NCBI RefSeq assembly: GCF_037975245.1
Contig: NC_092570.1
Location: 12,689,001 to 12,749,000, forward strand
DNA length: 60,000 bases
Source of the DNA: Apostichopus japonicus
Lineage: Eukaryota > Echinodermata > Holothuroidea > Aspidochirotida > Stichopodidae
Reading direction: 5' to 3'
Under the pieces are notes generated by a model that worked only from the letters and a program-made list of their open reading frames with translations, had not been told where the DNA came from and ran no database searches. Below are positions 15,582-25,305 of the stretch, in pieces; position 1 is the first letter of the stretch; each line of letters starts with the position of its first letter. Made by a program: the position numbers and the translations under genes.

Positions 15582-16076
15582 AAAGGGATATTCCGGTGGC
15601 TGAAATTGATTGCTTTGATAAAATTACTGGAAATTGTCTGCATCTGTGGGTGATGTCATTTCGACAATTCAGCTGAAAATGTTTTTGTTTTTCCTTACAA
15701 CAATTCATTCATTTATTCAGATAGGAAAATACTATTTCTTCGACGAAAAGCTGTATTTTCGATGAAATTATAAATTTCATTTAGAAAGCCTAAACAGCTG
15801 CGAAACAATCAGATTCCAACCATAAATCAACAAGAATATTAAAATATCATAGTAAAGCGTTCGAAGAACAATAGCCGTTTATGACATCACAGCCACTATA
15901 CGTTGGGCCACTCCAAGGAATAATCAAAGGTTTAGCCAGGCAAAGTAGGTCCCCTTTGATGAATTATAACTCGAGTTAGGGACATTATACTAAGATGAAG
16001 TTTTCCAACTTACAGATTGAATTGTTTTCTTCTTTCAATATAAGTCTTAAAATATCTACCACCGGAATATCCCTTT
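15582..16076. mobile_element. MITE-like element with 18-bp terminal inverted repeats
   Basis: The left end aaagggatattccggtgg (15,582-15,599) is the exact reverse complement of the right end ccaccggaatatcccttt (16,059-16,076). The 495-bp body has no coding capacity, as expected for a non-autonomous DNA transposon. The left flank contains ttaa and the outermost bases on the right also read ttaa, but a clean target duplication is not visible, so the superfamily is left open. Confidence 0.8.
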
Positions 16077-17192
16077 AAGTTTGAGGTATGTCTTTATGTG
16101 TGTTAAGCTGTTATGATGTATGAATATTCTCTATACATGATTCTCTTTTCTATATTTAATAAATATTTTACAATAATATTTTATGAATGATGGCATACTG
16201 CACATGACGTTAATAACATCTTCCTTATTATATGGCAGCAGTGCTGTTCTAAGACAATCTTGGGGCTCGTAATATTGTTAAAATACAATGATGACGTCAT
16301 AACTGGCTTTCACACACATGTTCTCCAAATAACATACCGGTAAAAATTAGTTAAACAACACTGATATTTAAAGAAAACACGTGTCAATGTTGTCGTATAA
16401 TATTCATATAACATATAACTATACGTCTATACCAGCTTAAACTTACCAATATTATAGAAACATATTTCTATGCCATTAGCAAGCTTAGGCTGGTAATTTA
16501 AACATTTTTCTTTTACAACAGAAAACGAAGTAATGATAATTTAAAAAAAAAATGCAATGATATGCTTAGTAGCAGGTTTTCTTTTTATTCTCATAGCGGA
16601 AAGAAAGCTGGAGAATGAATAAAAACATCTTAAGAAATTTTAAGAAAAACCACTTAATATTAAGATGTTTCCTTGTTTTAATTAAGTTTCCTATACGAAG
16701 CATAAACGGCGTCGGCCTCTTGATATGTTGTAGGCCTCGTTCAGTGAACGCCAGGAAAAGCTTTTGCAATCTTTTATAATTCGACATTTACTCTCTCCCT
16801 CTCTCTACCAAACTCTGTAGATAAAGAATTTTGTTTATTTTACATGTACAGCAAATCAATATAGTAATGATGTGGTGACATTAAAGCCGGGAAAATGTGA
16901 CCTTTTAAAGCTATTCGAGATGAAAGAATCGTCAAATTGAATTGATTCTAAGATTACTTCTTGTTCTCTCAATTAAGTATACATTATTGGTGGGATTGAG
17001 ATGTTAACTGTGATAGGTTTAAGGGTATCTAGGAATTGATAAAAAAAGAGGATATTGGCATCCTGGTAGCAATGATAGTCCATGTTATATATAGCCAGTG
17101 TTTGTATATTCTTTCTTTTATTTGTTATTTTTAAGTGAATCAAAATAAACTTTTGTAGCCATCTAGCTGGGGGCTTTTTATAATAGCTCACA

Positions 17193-18536
17193 AGTATACA
17201 GAAGAAACCATTTCTGGTAAACTTGATTTTAAGTTTACGGGTCAATATCAGTCTGTATACAGAAAAAAAACCAAGTCTGGTAAACTTGATTTAAATTTAC
17301 GGGTCAACACAGTCTGTATACAGGAGAAACCATGTCTGGTAAACTTGATTTTAAGTTTACGAGTCATTATCAGTCTGTATACAGAAGAAAACATGTCTGG
17401 TAAACTTGATTTTTAAATTTACGGGTCAATATCAGTCTGTATACAGATGAAACCATGTCTGGTAAACTTGATTTTAAGTTTACGAGTCATTATCAGTGTG
17501 TATACAGAAGAAACCATGTCTGGTAAAGTTGATTTTAAGTTTACGGGTCAATTTCAGTCTGTATACAGATGAAACCATGTCTGGTAAAGTTGATTTTAAG
17601 TTTACGGGTCAATATCAATCTGTATACAGATGAAACCATGTCTGGTAAAGTTGATTTTAAGTTTACGGGTCAATATCAATCTGTATACAGAAGAAACCAT
17701 GTCTGGTAAAGTTGATTTTAAGTTTACGGGTCAATGCCAGTCTGTTCACAGAAGAAACCATGTCTGGTAAACTTGATTTTAAGTGTACGGGTCAATATCA
17801 GTGTGAATACAGAAGAAACCATGTCTGGTAAACTTGATTTTAAGTTTACGGGTCAATATCAATCTGTATACAGATGAAACCATGTCTGGTAAACTTGATT
17901 TTTAATTTACGGGTCAATATCAATCTGTATACAGATGAAACCATGTCTGGTAAAGTTGATTTTTAATTTACGGGTCAATATCAATCTGTATACAGAAGAA
18001 ACCATGTCTGGTAAACTTGATTTTAAGTTTACGGGTCAATATCAATCTGTATACAGATGAAACCATGTCTGGTAAAGTTGATTTTAAGTTTACGGGTCAA
18101 TATCAATCTGTATACAGAAGAAACCATGTCTGGTAAACTTGATTTTAAGTTTACGGGTCAATATCAATCTGTATACAGATGAAACCATGTCTGGTAAACT
18201 TGATTTTTAATTTACGGGTCAATATCAGTCTGTATACAGAAGAAACCATGTCTGGTAAACTTGGTTTTATGTTTACGGGTCAATGCCAGTCTGTATACAG
18301 AAGAAACCATGTCTGGTAAACTTGATTTTAAGTTTACGGGTCAATGCCAGTCTGTTGACAGAAGAAACCATGTCTGGTAAACTTGATTTTAAGTGTACGA
18401 GTCAATATCAGTGTGTATACAGAAGAAACCATGTCTGGTAAACTTGATTTTAAGTTTACGAGTCAATTTCAGTGTGTATACAGAAGAAACCATGTCTGGT
18501 AAACTTGATTTTTAAGTTTACGAGTCATTATCAGTC
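17193..18536. repeat. 61-bp tandem array, about 22 copies, each with two palindromes
   Basis: Regular head-to-tail units of 60-61 bp. Each contains the perfect 12-bp palindrome tctgtatacaga and, about 15 bp on, a hairpin gtaaactt-gatttt-aagtttac. Many copies carry gtaaagtt, which breaks one stem pair without compensation. The array lies inside intron 1 of the peptide-precursor gene. It is not a CRISPR array: whole units repeat and there are no unique spacers. Confidence 0.92.
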
Positions 18537-18884
18537 AGCAGATCTACGTATACATATTGTATCATTTGAATTGGAAATGTTTCTCAAAGTCTCTGGCAAA
18601 ATTAAAATAATGCAATGCATTATTCATGTGTTAGACAGTCTACGGGGACTGTAATGTTGGATATCTAATTATTTTGTGGTTATTGATTACACTTATGAGG
18701 AATGATCCTAGCATCAGTTTGAACTATTTCCGTGATTTTACTCCAGACACATCAGACTTCAAGAAGCTGGTTGCTTTCATATAACTTGCATTGACATTTC
18801 TCACTTCAACTCACATGAGTCACTCAGAATAAAATAAAGTACAATATTCCCAACGAAGGCTATATCGTTAAAGTCAGCTCCCCG

Positions 18885-18930
18885 GTGGGTGGGTGGGTGG
18901 GTTGGTGGGTGGGTGGGTAGGAGGGTAGGG
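18885..18930. repeat. GGTG-rich simple repeat
   Basis: A run of gggt/ggtg units (ggtgggtgggtgggtgg) flanked by ordinary sequence. It is G-rich enough to form a quadruplex on the + strand in principle; that is inference only. Confidence 0.8.
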
Positions 18931-20151
18931 AACGCGGACGAGGGTTCAATCTGGGAAGGGCATCATCTTTGAGGGGAATTGGGACATGTGACTTTGGTTT
19001 GACGGGACAAACTACAAAGTGACCTTAAACCTTTCCGATAAAATGGATCCGCTGTGCATGCATTCCGTACTACAAATTTCCGTATTTCATTTCTTTTTGA
19101 ATCTGTCAATAAAGGGCACATTTATAATAAAAAAAAGGTACACTTCTCATCAACAAAGAAGGAAAATAACCCGCAAACATGTTAGTTTTAGGGATACTAT
19201 AACCGATTCTTATAAAGTTTTGATATTGCTTTGATCGATAAGAAGCTGTTTGGAGATGTGATTCCTTACACTCAATGCAATGAATAAATATGATAGTTTG
19301 CGGATTAAGAATATAACATTTGAAGAGGGAGACATACACTTTAGTGCTTTAAAAGAGTAAACCAATTTACCAAAAAAAAAACCCCAAACTTAGACACAAT
19401 GATCGGAGTTTCATATATTGGAAACATTGCATTGTCATGAACCTTAAATTATATGCATATACATTAAATCTGGAAGCATTTAAGTATTATTACTTGCTAC
19501 TCCATGGTATGACGTAATTCATTGTCTGTGTTCTGACGTAATTCATTGTAATTAATCCATACACCTGGGCTCCCCATGGTAACGTTACGGTCATGCTCCG
19601 AGGTATCCCTGGAAACAGAGGGCGTGGGTTCCAGCACGTAGTATTTTTGCCGTGTTTGAAACTTCTCATTTCAATTCGAATCGAAATAAGGCAAAAATGT
19701 TCGCTTAAACGTCGAGTCTCGGTGCTCGATCACATTCTCACGGTAACTAGTGAAGCCGTTGTGTTTAGAAACCATCATGCACCCAAGGAGCAATGTTGAA
19801 ACCAGCCTGGAACGACGAAATTTAAATGTTGGGCGCAGCTAATTTATACACTATAGGTGTCGCTATGTCATTTTAAGATACTGTAACGCTACCTCGTCCG
19901 TGGTGTGAGATCAGGTCTCGACTGGAGTCTAGGATCACTGGAACGGAGTTCTGTTCTGAAATAAATACTCAGGCACACAAGGTCGTAGGTATAAACAATC
20001 TATTTACAACACGACTTGCTTTCAGTTTCATGCTACAGGCATTAAATGAACATCTGAATACATTTATGTAGTATATATATGAAGAAACATCAATGCAACA
20101 CAATGTAGGACCCTGGTGACAACTAGTCAGGTGTAGAGTCCCAGTATATGA

Positions 20152-20490
20152 CCTGCGGAATATTCCTAATTCCGCCAGAAACCAGTATTATAGTATATTC
20201 CGCAAAAATAGGCGGAACAAGCCTCCTTTCCGTTGTTCGGCGGAATCCACTCAATTCCGCGGGTAGGCGGAATACCCTCTGTTCCGCTGTTAGGCGGAAT
20301 ACCGTCAATTCCGCGGGTAGGCGGAACACCCTCTGTTCCGCTGTTAGGCGGAATACCGTCAACTCCGCGGGTAGGCGGAATACCCTCTGTTCCGCTGTTA
20401 GGCGGAATACCGTCAATTCCGCGGGTAGGCGGAATAGCCCTGTGTTCCGCTGTTAGGCGAATTACCGACAATTCCGCGGGTATGGGGTGG
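20152..20490. repeat. GCGGAAT hairpin array (27-bp half unit, 54-bp unit)
   Basis: From about 20,230 a 54-bp unit made of two 27-bp halves repeats about four to five times. One half reads gcggaat-accgtca-attccgc, a 7-bp stem; the other gcggaa-taccctctg-ttccgc, a 6-bp stem. Older degenerate copies begin at 20,152. The stems keep long frames open on both strands, which explains several overlapping open frames of about 100 codons; these are not genes. Confidence 0.9.
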
Positions 20491-22110
20491 AAAGATGGTC
20501 CCTACATCTAGAATATAACAGCAGCTAAAATATGTGGTTCCGTAAAAATGAAAGAGGCCCTCCCGTTAGGTCCAGAATACCAGCAGAAATATGTAAATGT
20601 AATTTCCCCCTTGGTACGGAATAATTTAACCCCCAGCCAGACAGATGTCGAGTTACACTCTGCCCGATTAATGTCACCGTTAATTTAGGTGTTCAACGTC
20701 TGGTCTCTATACGACCGATTTATATATATAGGTTGATTATATACTGGTACTTACTCTAGGCCCGGTTAGATTCACGGCAAAACTTCTACGGCGACGGTGC
20801 ACAACGACTCCAGAATATAAAGTTATTAGGGCTAACTAACAGTTGGTTTACCCAAATCAAACACAGAGAAATTGACTGACTATACAAACGACAAAAGTTC
20901 AATCACAACTTAACGATTCTAATTCTAATCTATATATATAACGACCACTTTGATAAAGATCCTTTCTCTTCGGCTGCAAAAACAGATCTGTCTTAACCCT
21001 GCGTATCAGTGCAGGCTGGCCGTAACTTTCACACAGCACGTGTCAGGAAGTTACTGAACAAAGTTAAACAATAGTAGCGGAAGCTCAACTTCCGGCCCAC
21101 GAGGCCTTCATGTGCACTCATCGCCATGACGCTTAACAGCCGTAATCTACGGTAGCTTATTAAGCACTACAATATAATTATGATTAAACAAAAATGTCAC
21201 CTATTTTTGTAACAATACTTATTTACTCCCTGGTCACAATGGAGAGTCTCAGCTCTTTCAATGTTTCATGAATTTCGACTCGAAGACATCCAGTTGGGCA
21301 CAACAAAAATGTTGTCTTTTTGTATTAAAATAGGGCATACTTCACCATCAACATATTTAAAAACAACTTTCAAAAGTAACATTTGATTCCTAGGTGCCTC
21401 CAAGAAAAACCTACCTTCATTCGTGCACATTATGATCTCTCTCTCTCGCTCCCTGTCTGTTAAGAGAAATGAATGGATTAGCAAGACGGCATGTCGGGAA
21501 TTATATTACGGAGCGCATTGAATATAATGATATATGCGGGTGCTCCCTCACGAAAGTATTCCAAGATCACCGCGGACGAATTTCTTGTTGAACTGCGTTC
21601 TTTTTATCCCTTCTGACTACATTTTCTGCACGTGCAATGTAATTCATGTTATAAGATCGAAACGGCGGTCGGCTTTTCGTGTTCTTACTGCTCAAGAATA
21701 GCCACCCCTTACCCCACCTCCCCCTTGCCCTTCTACTAGTCTCCCCTCAAAATAAGGAACTCATCTGTGAGTTTCTCTTTTCGACCAACGAACAGGGCTC
21801 AGTCTAAAAACAAAGTGAACAAGCATGAATTCATTGAATAACTCTCCGGCGGCAACTGACTGTATTCGCAAACAATAATGAATTGCGCGGGGACGACTAT
21901 GCCTATGTGTCTCTGTGTGCAAGTGTGGAGCTGGGTGGGTGGGTAACGGGGGGGGGGGAGGGGGAAATGTCATCCCCAGTCTGACAAGTGACGTTAAACA
22001 TCCTTTCATATCATCCTGTCGGCTTCAAGGAGTAGTTTTCGTATTGAACCAATAATATGAATCTGTAGACTGGATTATTATTTGCCATTTCTTCCTTTTT
22101 TACCTTGCAG

Positions 22111-22152
22111 AAAAAGTCAACAAGAAGGACAAATTTCGGTGAAAAGCTAAGA
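22111..22152 (+). CDS. Candidate secreted peptide precursor, exon 2
   Basis: A 42-base exon between a strong acceptor (ttccttttttaccttgcag) and a consensus donor (gtaagtat), phase 0 at both ends, encoding KKSTRRTNFGEKLR. The dibasic RR after KKST is a typical prohormone convertase site. The same KKST...RR opening recurs in exon 3, which supports both exons belonging to one precursor. Confidence 0.6.
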
Positions 22153-24128
22153 GTAAGTATATTAGACACACTGTGCGCTGTAACACATTTGAAATTCGTA
22201 TACTAACTTTATTGAGATGCAATTAACGTTGCAGGTGAATGTTGTCGCTATCTTACTTGTTACAACAAAATCTTGATAGCTGCTTATAACATTTGTTGTT
22301 GTTTTCAAGATGCTGTTGCTGTTGCTGTTATTGTTTAACCCTATCTGCACCAGACCACTTTGGCTGACTGATTAACTATAAACAAGTATAGGATTTGTCT
22401 TTTTGTATAGATGATATCACCAGTTCACCAAATAAACCCTACCAACATTTTGTTACCTGTAAGCTGTCTCAGCGACTATTTGTCTTGTGTAGTGAAACAA
22501 AAAAATGATCGATTTTCATTTACAGATGAATTGGAGGGCGTCATTGAAATGATTTCTAACGTTCGTAAAACTGGAAATGTTTGAATCGCATGCTATAACA
22601 GAAAAATTAAAACAGGTGGTTTGGTTACTCTATTTTCTTTCAAACATATTAGATACTTACGATGAAATTCATTAGAATGGTATTAATTGGCTTTAGTCAA
22701 CTTATGTAAAATGTTTAAAAGAGCCTCACGCATTTTGAAACCTGGCAGTTCCAAAGAAAACAATCTTGAGTCATCGCCAAATCAGTTGAGAGTCAATATC
22801 TCCAATAAAAAGAAAATTTTTAAAATTCTACTGCCTTAATTTGCTTGATTGATTGAAAGATTCAGAACACTTGAAGAATCTATTCGGGTTGTCAATGATT
22901 AACCAATCTTTTAAGTAATTTAATTAAAGAATCGCTAAACTCACTGTTCTTCCTCTCTCAAATTAGATAAATAAAGTAGTATACAATTATGAGAGCTGAT
23001 CCAATGGATATTTTTGGTTTTTCATTCTTATGTAATGCTATATAAATCCATGTACATTCTTAATTCATTTCTAACAGATATAATTTAAAGAGTTGTTGTT
23101 TTAAATAGTTACGGCGCCTATTTGAACCTGCTTGAAATACTGGTTGCACGTTTATACCAGTACGCATAATGTAAACAACAATTCAGACCATGGAGTTAAT
23201 AGTACTTCTATAGTGAGACGAATATAATTTGTGTAATAATCGCGTAGGCTATACGTTAATGCCCACAATACCGAAATATTGACACATGTATCTTTAATTG
23301 TCTAATTCAAGTTAAAAGCTGATGATATAACTTATGAAACGTGTAAAGTATGTCAGCCTTAGCCACTGTCTTTGTAAACTGACGTGACATATTTAATAAG
23401 CTTAGGCATTGATAAAGGCCAACACAAACAACCCCAGATTTTTAGCGTACTAAAAATTCGCAATAAGTTTTCCAATTAATTGTCTGGTGGTTGTAAAATA
23501 TTTGCCGGAGAGGCTTTTAAATTAAACTTTTAATACCTCAGAGAAGGAGAAGACTTCGAGGATCATAGTTATAGGGTTTGTAGGAGGTCGAAGATAATGA
23601 TTATTAATTTATGATTTAGTAACATTTGCTGCGAAACTACTGATGAACTTTAAAACCAAACGAACTTCAGTGACTTTAGTGAGAGGAATTAAATTTTAGG
23701 GGAAATGTATTACAAAAGCCTGCAATGAGGTGGTTCAGAAGCAGTAGCATTTTGTTAACCTAAAGTTATTACAATGTGACGAACGAAGAGAACGAGTTTG
23801 TTTTCTGTTTCTTTATTTATGATTTATTACTCTAGGATTCATCAGTGTAAGATCACATGATTTCAACTCTAGTTTTGAGATGGATTTGGAATCGTTTGGA
23901 GGTCTAATTTTGATTTTGATTGTGACAACCCCTCTCCACATCCCCGGTTGTACGCCGTTGTGTGAGGTTGATATGTATGTCTGCCTAAACCATTATTTTT
24001 AATCAAGTTTATATATGTGAACAGTAATGGCAAAAATAAGTCAGATGTGTTAAAGGATATAGGAATATTTGGATATCAATATTTGATTTATTTCTTTAGA
24101 TAACTCTTATTTATTACTTTCCTTAAAG
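22153..24128 (+). other. Intron 2 of the peptide-precursor gene
   Basis: About 2 kb of AT-rich sequence with no gene, array or clear transposon end recognised. It begins with gtaagtat and ends with tattactttccttaaag. A nearer upstream AG (tttctttag, ending at 24,099) would introduce an in-frame stop, so the proximal one was chosen. Confidence 0.5.
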
Positions 24129-24194
24129 AACTTGGCTGGAAAAAGAATGTGGAAAAAGTCGACGTCAAATCGAAGACTGGGTGCATATCTCAAC
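24129..24194 (+). CDS. Candidate secreted peptide precursor, exon 3
   Basis: A 66-base exon in phase 0 ending at the consensus donor gtaagtatg. It encodes NLAGKR followed by MWKKSTSNRRLGAYLN. Read on from exon 2 it closes a module TNFGEKLRNLA-GKR, where Gly-Lys-Arg is the usual signal for cleavage and C-terminal amidation. It then opens a second module with KKSTSN-RR. Whether the amidated product is really made is inference. Confidence 0.6.
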
Positions 24195-25265
24195 GTAAGT
24201 ATGTAGAGCACCATAATAATATGGATATATTGCATAATTTTAAACTATATGATGAAGCTCGTTACGCCAAAACTCTTGAACTTATATTTTAAATGGGTAA
24301 GACTTTTCAAAAAGCAAATATAGCAAGGCCACATTTTGAGCCAGACAAAACTTGTACCTGTGATTCGACTTTCTATTCTATCCAACAATTTATTTGCTAT
24401 TTTAAAAGTTGAAAAATTGCAATCAAAATAATGATAGATGCGCAAAAAGTAAGACAAAACTATTGGAAAGCTGAGTTAAATTACATATCTTAGTACCCTC
24501 GTCTTCAAATCGGGGGAGCGACTCTTTAGAGGGCCTTCAACAAAGCTTAGAGGGTTGCCAACATTTTCAGAAGACAAAAATACATTATTGATACATTTGG
24601 AAGAAGAAAAAGTAGAAAAAAATACTGAAAATTTGAAAAATATAACATTATCTGTACAACTAATCACCATTAATCATATAAGAATGTCTGGAAGGGGATA
24701 TACCTCCAGTAGCGTGCGCAAAGGCATACCGCCAGTAGCGTGCGCAAAGCATACCTCCAGTAGCGTGCGCAAAGGTATACCTCAAGTAGCGTGCGCAAAG
24801 GCATACCTTCAGTAGCTTGCGCAAAGGCATACCTCCAGTAGCGTGCACAAAGGCATACCTCCAGTAGCGTGCGCAAAGGCATACCTCCAGTAGCGTGCGC
24901 AAAGGCATACCTCCAGTAACGTTCGCAAAGGCATACCTCAAGTAGCGTGCGCAAAGGCCGGACGGAAGGGGAAAGGAGAGGCCCGACCTCAACCGTCAGC
25001 AGGGGAAATGGTCAGTGTGTGTTGGGAAGGGAAGGGGGGGGGGTTTAAATTAGACCATTCCTTAGGGTGTACACTCGCCCTCTACCTCCCTCTACACTCA
25101 ACCTCATACAGAAGTTTGCTTTGCAAATACAGCCTTAGATTGCAAACGTTGTGGTAGGGCATACATTTCGCTTTCCGTACATAGTTTATTATCATCACAT
25201 ATGGGTTATCGCCTAAATTAATGAATAATCTAAATACTTTATATTCTTGTTTTCTCTCTATGCAG
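24195..25265 (+). other. Intron 3 of the peptide-precursor gene
   Basis: About 1.07 kb, ending in a pyrimidine-rich acceptor (ttgttttctctctatgcag). It holds the 26-bp array listed separately and a G-run near 25,035. Confidence 0.5.
24697..24957. repeat. 26-bp minisatellite, about ten copies
   Basis: Units close to ggcatacctccagtagcg followed by tgcgcaaa, with few substitutions, so the array is young. It generates open minus-strand frames (repeating CARYWRYAF-like residues) that I reject as genes. It lies within intron 3 of the peptide gene. Confidence 0.93.
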
Positions 25266-25305
25266 GAAATACTAAAGGATAAAGCAGCATAAGACTGGTT
25301 TTTAG
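25266..25305 (+). CDS. Candidate secreted peptide precursor, exon 4 (C-terminus and stop)
   Basis: Follows the acceptor ctctctatgcag in phase 0 and encodes EILKDKAA and a TAA stop at 25,290-25,292. The last module therefore reads LGAYLNEILKDKAA after RR, a short potentially amphipathic segment with no C-terminal Gly for amidation. After the stop come 13 bases and another consensus donor (gtaagtc at 25,306), so the 3' leader probably continues in a further exon, which would lie at or inside the start of the Ig-gene duplication at 25,366. Confidence 0.58.

Larger units (their letters stand above)
8491..22110 (+). other. Intron 1 of the peptide-precursor gene (13.6 kb)
   Basis: It starts with gtaagttac and ends with ccttttttaccttgcag. 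Apart from the arrays and MITE-like element listed separately, it is AT-rich with C-rich runs at about 10,202, 15,470 and 21,945, and a GGTG-rich run at about 18,888. I see no other gene on either strand; the many frames of 60-100 codons have no domain or signal. The stretch 19,880-21,170 is less AT-rich than its surroundings and may be an unidentified transposon, but I could not define its ends. Confidence 0.5.

Noticed and set aside
17193-18536. Regularly spaced repeats considered as a CRISPR array
   Set aside because: The full 61-bp unit repeats without unique spacers, and the genome is eukaryotic.
20123-20511. Four overlapping frames of about 100 codons on both strands
   Set aside because: The 54-bp GCGGAAT array keeps several frames open at once; frames on both strands through a tandem repeat are not genes.
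19880-21170. Possible solo LTR starting with tgtaacgctacc
   Set aside because: I could not find a matching CA end, a target duplication or a second copy, so the element is not called.
24660-24992. Repetitive minus-strand frames (CARYWRYAF-like) and a + strand frame
   Set aside because: By-products of the 26-bp array, which lies in a predicted intron.
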